Shown here piece after piece: positions 9,118 through 16,554 of a stretch of DNA of 36,434 nucleotides. The position numbers and the translations under genes were made by a program. The notes beneath the pieces are model-generated. The model did not search any database, was not told where the DNA came from, and saw only the letters and a list, made by a program, of their open reading frames with translations. Each line of letters begins with the position of its first letter. Positions within the stretch are counted from its first letter, which is position 1. The DNA comes from Agmasoma carcini (nom. nud.) (taxonomy: Eukaryota > Microsporidia > Thelohaniidae). The stretch is from the NCBI GenBank assembly GCA_029232285.1, contig JAOXFI010000059.1:1-36434 (forward strand). Reading direction: 5' to 3'.

Positions 9118-9318
9118 TTTAAATAAAGGTCTTCAACAAGAATCGAACTCAATAACATACTTTAGTTAAATATTTCATTTATATTAATTTTAAAAATAAA
9201 GGTCTTCAACAAGAATCGAACTCAATAACATATTTATAAGTTTTAAATAAAATTTTTTTAAAAAAATAAAGGTCTTCAACAAGAATCGAAGTCAATAACA
9301 TACTTTAGTTAAATATTT
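9118..9318. repeat. 72-bp tandem repeat, about 2.8 copies
   Basis: Copies begin near 9121, 9193 and 9265. Each holds AATAAAGGTCTTCAACAAG, then AATCGAACTCAATAACATA, then an AT-rich tail. The tail of the third copy (TTTATATCAATTTCAT) is the 3' end of the lipase gene, so the unit seems to have arisen by duplicating that gene's stop-proximal DNA. On the minus strand the box reads GAGTTCGATTCTTG, resembling a tRNA T-arm, but no tRNA can be completed. Confidence 0.9.
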
Positions 9319-9321
9319 CAT

Positions 9322-11808
9322 TTATATCAATTTCATCTTTTTCCACTCTGAAACTTTCTCTTTCGCACAATCATAACCTCGTTTCACAATCTCATCAAAC
9401 TTATCAAAATCCATAGTTGAATACTCATTAAGTGATGGCCTTATTATAAGCGTATCATCTTCATTAATATTCTTACTTTTATTCTCAGATGCAAAAAATG
9501 CTAATCTATATTGAAGATCTTGAATATTAACATATCTCCTTCCAAATAAATGCTTCTTAATCAATAAAACAACTCCAGAATTAGTATCAGGCAATTCAAA
9601 CTCTGGAAATTCACTACCCACATCTACCACTATCTTTCTATAACATCTTAATATATCAGCAGGTACATTATTAGTATATGCTCCATCAACAAGCAATTCA
9701 TTATTAAACACTACAGGTGGTAAAGTACCACAAATAGACATCGAAGCCCTCAATAATATCTTTAAAGGCCCAAAAAAATGTCTACTTTCTTCCATCTTTG
9801 ATATATTTGAAGTTATACAACAAAAATCTAACATCAAATTTTCAATATTTTGATTTTTAAATATTTTTTTAAGTAATCTATTAAGACTACTTCCTGTAAA
9901 ATAACTAAGAAATGGAAAGGTAAGATCAAATAATACATTCATCATTGAAACAGAAGACGAAAATCTTCTAGAAAAGTACAAAGCTTCTTGATATTTACAT
10001 CTCCTTGAATAAAGAGCACCAACATAAGCACCCATCGATGTACCAACGACCAAATCAATAGGAATGTTGCTCTCTTCTAATACATTTATAACTCCTAAAT
10101 GTGCAAATCCTCTTGCACCACCTCCTCCTAAAATAAGACCAATTTGTTTATCACAAAGAAAACGTGCAATTCTATGAAGATCATAACAAAGAAATGAATT
10201 TGGTCTTTTTTTATGCTTTAAATCAGTCAAAATATGTACAACATTCTCTCTTTTAAAGTTATATTCTGTTGTTAAGATATAATCACTTAGATCAGCATAA
10301 AATGAACCATATCTAGCCCATAAATTTTCAATTGTTACAAAAATTATATCATAACACCTTCTAAGCATGTTAAGTCTTGTTGTAAATTCTTGAATAGGTC
10401 CACAATCAATAATAATTGAATTTTCAATTAATTTGTGTAATTTATAAGCCATTTTTATCTTTGTTTCAATTATTAGAACAACTTTAGGGTATCTTAATGA
10501 TACTTCGTGTTTAGCTTTGATTTTAGAATTTAAGAATATTTTAGAAGGGTCGATTTTTTGATAAAATTTATCAATAAATGATGTAGAAGATTTAAAATTG
10601 TCATATTCAGTGTCTCCATCAATAGATTCATTGTCTTTTATGTCTAAATCGATTAAATCGTCTATTTCAAGGTTTTTAGTGTTACTTTCTTCACTTTCTG
10701 TAATATTTTCATCATTTTCTAAAAAATTATATTCAGATTCTCCTTCTGAATGAGTTTCAGAGGCATTGCTATGATCATGACTATCAGTATTTGTTAATAC
10801 TGTTATATCAGAGATTGAATGATAGTGGTTTTGCTTTGATATTGGATGCTTTAATGATATGGGGATGCTTCCTTTGTTCATAAGGAGATCAAATACACTT
10901 CTTTCCATGATAGAAATGTCTCTTAATGAGTATATTTTTTGTTTTAGACTGTAATTACATTCTAAAAAGTATTCTTTAACACCCATAAACATATCAGTAA
11001 AGAAATATAATTTGTCGGTGCTTTTTAGTGTAAAATTTTTGATTTTGAGCCATTTATTAAAATTTAAATAAATGATATTTTTAGTTATTTTTAAAGGATG
11101 AAAATTTGAGATATTTATGTGAAAGGTAGTAAATTTTAGGTTATTTGAACATATTATTTCATTAAAGTCGAGTATTTCTTTAAAAAATAGTCTATTATAG
11201 CCAAATATGGTATTTTTTTTAAATTTTACACCATTTATTTTAACAAAGCCATTTTGTATTAAAAAAATGCAATTTTCATTAAAATAAAATTTTTGAAAGT
11301 TTGAAGTTATGTTTTGAGTTTTTTTTAGTATTTGAAGGGAGTCCAACTTGTTTGATGAGACTTTATCGAGTTCTAAAACATGTTTGTCGAATAAATGAAG
11401 GTAAGGTATGAATATTGAATAGTAAAAAGCGTTTTTTTTGTTATTAATATTAATTTTGGCTACGATACAGTCGGTTTTACAAATTTTATCAAAGGTAAAA
11501 TCAAATAGTTCTAAAACACCAAAAGAATAGTCATTTTTTGATATAATAAAGGAGTTTTTGTGGTAAATGTCGACTATTCCTTCTAATATTTTGTATATGC
11601 CGATTAGTTTTGAACCTTTTTTAAAATATAATTTTTTACCAATAATATTTTGATTTTGAGGGTCTAAGTTAAAAGAATACGGATCGTAGATGTAGATTGG
11701 TTCATGAATGGTAGAAATGTTGTAAGTTTTGTGTATTCTTCTCTTAGCAAAGTAAGCAAATGCGATTGTGATAATAATTATGAGTGAAGAAATTAAAACA
11801 AGGAACAT
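9322..11808 (-). CDS. Patatin-like phospholipase, NTE1-related
   Basis: This 828-aa protein starts with a membrane anchor (about residues 2-19, then AKRRI). Two degenerate cyclic-nucleotide-binding-like beta domains follow (about 45-130 and 165-230). A low-complexity acidic Ser/Glu/Asp stretch lies at about 330-400. The patatin domain is at about 550-745. It has the oxyanion loop GGGGARGFAHLG, the nucleophile GTSMG (Ser near 590) and the DGA dyad aspartate (near 706), so the Ser-Asp dyad is complete. This order matches neuropathy target esterase/yeast Nte1, an ER-facing lysophospholipase that deacylates phosphatidylcholine, but the protein is about half the yeast length. Substrate is inferred. 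The ATG at 11806-11808 follows AAAAAATTTTAACC directly. The 3' end merges into a 72-bp tandem repeat. Confidence 0.88.
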   Translation of the reverse strand: MFLVLISSLIIIITIAFAYFAKRRIHKTYNISTIHEPIYIYDPYSFNLDPQNQNIIGKKLYFKKGSKLIGIYKILEGIVDIYHKNSFIISKNDYSFGVLELFDFTFDKICKTDCIVAKININNKKNAFYYSIFIPYLHLFDKHVLELDKVSSNKLDSLQILKKTQNITSNFQKFYFNENCIFLIQNGFVKINGVKFKKNTIFGYNRLFFKEILDFNEIICSNNLKFTTFHINISNFHPLKITKNIIYLNFNKWLKIKNFTLKSTDKLYFFTDMFMGVKEYFLECNYSLKQKIYSLRDISIMERSVFDLLMNKGSIPISLKHPISKQNHYHSISDITVLTNTDSHDHSNASETHSEGESEYNFLENDENITESEESNTKNLEIDDLIDLDIKDNESIDGDTEYDNFKSSTSFIDKFYQKIDPSKIFLNSKIKAKHEVSLRYPKVVLIIETKIKMAYKLHKLIENSIIIDCGPIQEFTTRLNMLRRCYDIIFVTIENLWARYGSFYADLSDYILTTEYNFKRENVVHILTDLKHKKRPNSFLCYDLHRIARFLCDKQIGLILGGGGARGFAHLGVINVLEESNIPIDLVVGTSMGAYVGALYSRRCKYQEALYFSRRFSSSVSMMNVLFDLTFPFLSYFTGSSLNRLLKKIFKNQNIENLMLDFCCITSNISKMEESRHFFGPLKILLRASMSICGTLPPVVFNNELLVDGAYTNNVPADILRCYRKIVVDVGSEFPEFELPDTNSGVVLLIKKHLFGRRYVNIQDLQYRLAFFASENKSKNINEDDTLIIRPSLNEYSTMDFDKFDEIVKRGYDCAKEKVSEWKKMKLI

Positions 11809-11823
11809 GGTTAAAATTTTTTA
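11809..11823 (-). promoter_or_regulatory. AAATTTT-AACC start signal of the patatin gene
   Basis: On the minus strand TTAAAAAATTTTAACC directly abuts the ATG. Confidence 0.5.
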
Positions 11824-11934
11824 ATGTTTTAAGTTTAGATAGTAATGATTAAAATATGTAAAATATTTGATTATGATTATTGTGTGATAGAATAAATATT
11901 AAAATAAGCTTAAGTTGTGTGCTAAGATAAAAAG

Positions 11935-12135
11935 ACTGAAAGGTTAAGTATATTAGTTATATATAAGTATTATAGGTTATATAGGTTATATAGGTTATAT
12001 AGGTCATACAGGTCATACAGGTCATACAGGTCATACAGGTTATACAGGTTATACAGGTCATATAGGTTATATAAGTATATAAGTATATAAGTATATAAGT
12101 ATATAAGTATATAACATAAGTAATACAATAATATA
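11935..12135. repeat. TATAGGT / CATACAGGT / AAGTATAT arrays
   Basis: Ten-base units TTATATAGGT, TCATACAGGT and TATAAGTATA follow one another in blocks, ending near 12120 in AT-rich DNA. No gene is seen between the lipase start and the next array. Confidence 0.9.
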
Positions 12136-12295
12136 CAACATATAATATAAGTAATATAAATACACTGATATGCTATAAAAATGACCCCTAAAACTTTATT
12201 CAGTTTGATTATGATCTGTAGTTTAATAAAAGAGGTGAAAAGGTTTAAGTCAAATATTTATTTTTAATTTTGATTAAACAAAAGGTGAATCAACC

Positions 12296-12465
12296 CAATA
12301 TAACTTATATAGTACAATATTTACTTTTAAATAGTATAACATATATAGTATAACTTATATAGACTTATATAGACTTATATAGACTTGTGTAGACTTGTGT
12401 AGACTTGTGTAGACTTATATAGACTTATATAGACTTATATAGACTTATATAGACTTATATTTATA
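12296..12465. repeat. ATATAGACTT tandem array
   Basis: A 10-base unit (ATATAGACTT with GTGTAGACTT variants) repeats about 11 times from 12350, after looser TATAGTATAAC copies. It ends about 40 bases before the TAD2 start. Confidence 0.9.
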
Positions 12466-12507
12466 TTTTTTCCAAGACTGTATAAGAAAATTATTATAAA
12501 TTTTTAT

Positions 12508-12921
12508 ATGGATGATTATTTTATGAATGAAGCTTATAAAATGGCTGAAATAGCTTTAAATAACAATGAAGTACCTGTTGGATGTGTAACAGTTAAAGAT
12601 AATGAAATAGTTGGTAAAAGCTACAACTTAACCAATAAATCTAACAATCCACTTGCACATGCCGAATTTCTATTAGCTAATGAGGAGGGACTAAGTTTTT
12701 ATATAACTTTAGAGCCATGCATCATGTGTTATGGTATTTTGCAAAGAATCAAAGCTAAAATCTTTTATGGTGCTAAAAATGAAATATTTGGATCAAGTTT
12801 GATTATTGACAGCAATGGAACACATTTAAGGAATGATAAATGTGTTGAAATATTAAAAACATTTTATAAAGGTGAGAATGAGAATTGTCCAATTGAAAAA
12901 AGAAAAATAAAAAAATTATAA
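12508..12921 (+). CDS. TAD2: tRNA adenosine-34 deaminase catalytic subunit, TAD2-like
   Basis: A compact 137-aa cytidine-deaminase-fold enzyme. The zinc site is complete: HAE at residues 51-53 (H51 ligand, E53 proton shuttle) and PCIMC at 70-74 (C71 and C74 ligands). EVPVGCV near the N-terminus and the YGAKNEIFGS segment are typical of the TadA/Tad2 group. In eukaryotes Tad2 works with Tad3 to convert A34 of tRNA anticodons to inosine; no Tad3 is in this window. A role as another deaminase is less likely given the overall match. The ATG at 12508 is the first in frame and follows TATAAATTTTTAT, without the CC seen before other genes. The gene ends in a Lys/Ile-rich tail that runs into AT repeats. 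Confidence 0.9.
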   Translation: MDDYFMNEAYKMAEIALNNNEVPVGCVTVKDNEIVGKSYNLTNKSNNPLAHAEFLLANEEGLSFYITLEPCIMCYGILQRIKAKIFYGAKNEIFGSSLIIDSNGTHLRNDKCVEILKTFYKGENENCPIEKRKIKKL

Positions 12922-13215
12922 AAAATAAAAAAATTATAAAAATTATAAAAAATATAAAAATATAAAAATATAAAAATATAAAAATATATTATAAATATAT
13001 AAAATATAAAAAATATATAAAAATATATATAAATATATAAATTATAAAAATTATAAAAATTATAAAAAATATTAAAAAATATAAAAAATAAAAAAATTAT
13101 AAATATTATATAAAATATAAAAATTATATAAATTATAAAAATTATATAAAATATAAAAATTATATAAAATATAAAAAATATATAAATTATAAAAAAATAT
13201 TATAAAAATATAATA
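12922..13215. repeat. (TATAAAAA)n AT-only tract
   Basis: Almost 300 bases made of only A and T in imperfect TATAAAAA, TATAAAAT and ATTATAAAA units, directly after the TAD2 stop codon. From 13216 to 13595 the DNA is ordinary AT-rich sequence with a short (GTTA)n run near 13405 and TTATCATC repeats near 13490-13550; no gene is seen. Confidence 0.9.
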
Positions 13216-13595
13216 CAAATAATTCCAATAATAATATTATTAAAACCTTTTATTTATATCTTTAACATCTCAAATAAAATGACATTATTAAAACATTTAT
13301 TAATTAAAAATAAATGTCATTTCTTTTAAATATAAAATAATTTACTTCAAATATTTCTTTTAATCGTAAAATTTAATAAATCTTAAGATAATTAAAATCA
13401 TCGTTAGTTAGTTAGTTAGTCATACCATTTTAACCTTTCCTTAATGTCATATAAAAGTAATATTGTTTTAAAAGTCAATCACTTTTTATCTTATTATAAC
13501 CTATTTATCTTATTATCATCTTATCATCTTATTATCATCCTTTTTATCTTTAAAATATCATTCCCTTCAAAAATATTCAATTTTTTACTATAAAA

Positions 13596-13615
13596 GAAAT
13601 TTTTTAAATAAACCC
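13596..13615 (+). promoter_or_regulatory. AAATTT-CCC start signal of phosphomannomutase
   Basis: GAAATTTTTTAAATAAACCC directly touches the ATG; this is the full AAATTT plus CCC arrangement. Confidence 0.55.
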
Positions 13616-14338
13616 ATGGAAATTTTATTTCTCTTTGATGTTGATGGAACATTAACTAGGCCAAGAGAATTGATAGACGATCACATCCTTACTGTTTTAA
13701 AAAACCTTAAAAAGACCGTTAAAATCGCTTTTGTCGGTGGATCAGACTTAGCTAAGGTTCAAGAACAAATCCCCAACTGTCTATCCATCTTCGATTACTC
13801 TTTCCCTGAAAATGGCTTGGTATTCTACGAAAACCAAACCTTAAAACAAAAAATGTCTTTTACTGAACAATACGGCGAAAAAAATTATATAAAATTGATA
13901 AATTTTATTCTTAAAGAGCTATCAGATACAGAAAACATCAAAAGAGGCACCTTCATCGACTGTAGAAGTGCTACCATCAACGTTAGTCCAATCGGTAGGC
14001 AGTGCTCATTCATGGATCGTCAAAAATTTATTGAAATCGATTCAGAGCTAAATATTCGTCAACAATTACAAAAAAAAATTATTAAGAATTTTCCAGATCT
14101 AAATGTTTCAATTGGTGGTCAAATATCTTTAGATATTTTTCCTAAGGGTTGGGACAAGACTTACTGTCTTAAGCACATAAAGGCAGATCGTATATTATTC
14201 TTTGGAGACAAGGTCAAGGAGGGTGAGATTGATCATGAAATTTATATTGATCCAAGAGTTAAGGGAATAGCAGTTAAAGATCCTGATGATACTATTCTTA
14301 AGATAGCACTTGAGATGAAGGAATTGAATCTTCAATAA
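13616..14338 (+). CDS. SEC53: Phosphomannomutase (SEC53/PMM)
   Basis: This 240-aa HAD-superfamily enzyme interconverts mannose-6-phosphate and mannose-1-phosphate, feeding GDP-mannose for N-glycans, GPI anchors and O-mannosylation. The nucleophile motif FLFDVDGTLTRPR has D8 and D10. The cap region reads FDYSFPENGLVFY, then RGTFIDCRSATINVSPIGR, the family's sugar-phosphate-binding core. The C-terminal motif FFGDKVKEGEIDHEIYIDPRVKG supplies the Mg-binding acidic residues. Length is near yeast Sec53 (about 254 aa). All key residues are present, so it should be active. The codons here are noticeably less AT-extreme than in neighbouring genes, as expected for a housekeeping enzyme. Confidence 0.95.
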   Translation: MEILFLFDVDGTLTRPRELIDDHILTVLKNLKKTVKIAFVGGSDLAKVQEQIPNCLSIFDYSFPENGLVFYENQTLKQKMSFTEQYGEKNYIKLINFILKELSDTENIKRGTFIDCRSATINVSPIGRQCSFMDRQKFIEIDSELNIRQQLQKKIIKNFPDLNVSIGGQISLDIFPKGWDKTYCLKHIKADRILFFGDKVKEGEIDHEIYIDPRVKGIAVKDPDDTILKIALEMKELNLQ

Positions 14339-14344
14339 ATTCAT

Positions 14345-14565
14345 TCTTTTATATTACTAAGGATATTATTATTGTTATATATTAAGGATATTATTAGGGA
14401 TATTTTATATTAAGGATTTATATTATTATTATTAAGGATATATCATTATTATTAGGGATATATTATTATTACTAAGGATATATTATTATTTATATATTAA
14501 GGATTTATATTATTATTTATATATTATTATTTACTTATCATTATTACTAAGGATATATTAAAAGA
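14345..14565. repeat. AAGGATATATTATTATT array
   Basis: Units of (AC)TAAGGATAT plus ATTATTATT or TTTATATATT repeat through the whole gap between the convergent phosphomannomutase and asparagine synthetase genes. No terminator hairpin or gene is visible. Confidence 0.85.
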
Positions 14566-14587
14566 AATTAAAAAAAACTTCTTTTAT

Positions 14588-15640
14588 TTATAATAAATAA
14601 ATACTTTCCTTTTCAAGCTCTTCAATTAACTCTCTTGGCCAAATACCAACTTGAACCTCACCAATATGCTTCTTCTCCATCAAAAATTGACACACCCTTG
14701 ATTGTCCAATACCACCTCCAATAGTAAGTGGCAATTCATCATTCATAAGTTTTTTATGATAAGAAAATTTAAGCTTATCCTCTTTATCCATTATCTTTAA
14801 TTGAGACATCATACTCTCCTTATCAACTCTTATACCCATACTAGATAGCTCCATACCCTTTCCTAATACCTTATTATATATAATCAAATCACCATTTAAG
14901 TTCCAATCATCATAATCAGGTGCTCTAGAATCATGCTTTTTACCAGACTTAAGAAGATGACCAACACCAATAACAAAAATAGAACCTTTTTCTTCAGATA
15001 ATTTGTTTTCTCTCTCCTTAGAACTTAAATCAGGATATAAATCTTCTAATTCTTGAGAACTAATGAAATAAACATCTTCTGATAGCTTATTTTCACCAAA
15101 AACACCTTCATACCTCTCAAATAACGCATTTTGTACTAATTTAAGTTGAGAATAGATTTTTTTAACTATTTCCTTTAAAAATTCAACATTTCTATCCTCT
15201 TTAGTGATAATCTTTTCCCAATCCCACTGATCAACATAATAAGAATGAATTCTTGAAGTCATGATGTCTTTAATGTCCTCATCCTTCCTAATAGCATTCA
15301 TATTTGTCCAAATACCAGTAATTTGACTATCAATCTTGTGATTATCAATTTTGTGTAATTCTTGATACTTACCAAGGGCATCTCTTTTCCACTTTGCCAA
15401 GGAGTGAACAATAGAGCATTTTTGATTAGTACTTGTAGTAAAAGACACAGGACTTTCGGTATAGTTGAGCTCATCATTCAAACCTGTAGCTTCCTCAACA
15501 AATAATGGGGCTGATGCCCTGGTAAGCTCAAGCTCAGTTGCAAGATTTACTTGAAAGCTATTTCTAATAAATTCAATTACTTCTTCATTGTCTTTAACTG
15601 ATAATGGTGATTTTTTAACTTTTTTAGAATTATCTGACAT
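14588..15640 (-). CDS. asnA: Aspartate--ammonia ligase, AsnA-type asparagine synthetase
   Basis: A 350-aa protein of the class II aminoacyl-tRNA-synthetase-like fold that makes asparagine from aspartate, ammonia and ATP. Recognisable AsnA blocks in order: ELTRASAPLFVE (38-49), VHSLAKWKRDALGKY (78-92), HSYYVDQWDWEK (132-143), YFISSQELEDLYPDL (191-205), RAPDYDDWNLNGDLIIYN (239-256), ELSSMGIRVD (264-273) and LTIGGGIGQSR (305-315). The last is the ATP-binding motif 3. It is near the bacterial length (about 330 aa). AsnA is mainly bacterial, with scattered copies in parasitic protists, so transfer is plausible, though codon use matches its neighbours. The ATG at 15640 is preferred over an upstream TTG because AAAATTTTATCC abuts it. 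Confidence 0.95.
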   Translation of the reverse strand: MSDNSKKVKKSPLSVKDNEEVIEFIRNSFQVNLATELELTRASAPLFVEEATGLNDELNYTESPVSFTTSTNQKCSIVHSLAKWKRDALGKYQELHKIDNHKIDSQITGIWTNMNAIRKDEDIKDIMTSRIHSYYVDQWDWEKIITKEDRNVEFLKEIVKKIYSQLKLVQNALFERYEGVFGENKLSEDVYFISSQELEDLYPDLSSKERENKLSEEKGSIFVIGVGHLLKSGKKHDSRAPDYDDWNLNGDLIIYNKVLGKGMELSSMGIRVDKESMMSQLKIMDKEDKLKFSYHKKLMNDELPLTIGGGIGQSRVCQFLMEKKHIGEVQVGIWPRELIEELEKESIYLL

Positions 15641-15655
15641 GGATAAAATTTTTTT
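15641..15655 (-). promoter_or_regulatory. AAATTTT-ATCC start signal of asnA
   Basis: On the minus strand AAAAAAATTTTATCC directly abuts ATG. It decides the start against the upstream TTG of the same frame. Confidence 0.55.
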
Positions 15656-15688
15656 AAACAAATAAATTAAGAAAATAAAACAGGGATT

Positions 15689-15711
15689 AGTTAGTTAGTT
15701 AGTTAGTTAGT

Positions 15712-15750
<39 letters not shown>

Positions 15751-15770
15751 AGTTAGTTAGTTAGTTAGTT
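15689..15770. repeat. (TTAG)n microsatellite
   Basis: About 20 tetranucleotide TTAG copies with two single-base phase slips (TTTAG). It lies 50 bases upstream of asnA. From 15771 to 16299 there is only AT-rich DNA in which I see no gene. Confidence 0.95.
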
Positions 15771-16299
15771 TCTGAATACATATTATAAAATAAATACTTT
15801 AATAGATTATAATATTTCACTTATACTTAAATATAGATTATCATTTTTACAAATACCAAAATGTAACAATTTTTATATATTTTCAACCCTCTTAAACAAA
15901 AAATAAATTATTATCAATTGAAAACATATACTTCAAATCTTGTTACAATAAATAATAGAATTGTAAATAATTTATATTTATTTAATTTGAATATTTGTAA
16001 GTCTGTGATAAACTATTTAAATTTTTACGAATATATTAAAATCTTAATACTACTCTAGTCATAACCTTTATCAGATAATTAATATGATTGTAGATATTTT
16101 ATATAAATTAGTTTATATGAAATAGGATGGGTCTCACAACAATAATTTATTTTATTTAATGGATAGTCATTATGTATATTTTTATAATATCAATAGTCTA
16201 GTATCCTTTCATGTGATATTTTAAACAGATAATTATTGTTATAAGAACCATAATTGGTAATTTTTCACTTATGTAAAATAAATTTATAAATATAGTTTA

Positions 16300-16480
16300 T
16301 TTAGTCGTGGTAAGACAAGGTCAGACATGGTCAGACATGGTCAGATGGTCAGTGTTGGTCAGTGATGGTCAAGTGATGGTTAGACATGGTGAGTGTGTTG
16401 GTGAGTGTTGGTGAGTGTTGGTCATAGTCAGACATGGTCAGATGGTCAGATGTCTAATGGTCAGATTGGCCATGTCAATA
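16300..16480. repeat. GGTCAGACATGGTCAGATGG satellite
   Basis: Imperfect units GGTCAGACAT, GGTCAGATGG, GGTCAGTGTT and GGTGAGTGTT stop about 75 bases before the kinesin start. The array stays open in the kinesin frame, giving a false 50-residue extension beginning at 16405. Confidence 0.9.
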
Positions 16481-16535
16481 TATTTATCATTTCTAACAAT
16501 ATAATTTTTTTATATTCAAAATCTTTCAGCCCTTT

Positions 16536-16550
16536 GAAAATTTTTATTCC
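16536..16550 (+). promoter_or_regulatory. AAATTT-TTCC start signal of the kinesin gene
   Basis: GAAAATTTTTATTCC ends 4 bases before the ATG at 16555 and supports that start over the repeat-derived upstream ATG. Confidence 0.5.
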
Positions 16551-16554
16551 ATAT

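Noticed and set aside
9121..9300. tRNA gene suggested by a T-arm-like GAGTTCGATTC (minus strand)
   Set aside because: No matching acceptor, D-arm or anticodon arm could be built in the 72-bp units.
15689..15770. Telomere-like repeat
   Set aside because: It is (TTAG)n, internal, and directly upstream of a gene. Other arrays with TTAG words also lie between genes, so no telomere is indicated.
16405..16554. 50-residue N-terminal extension of the kinesin
   Set aside because: It is the translation of the GGTCAGACAT satellite, and the start signal lies downstream at 16536-16550.
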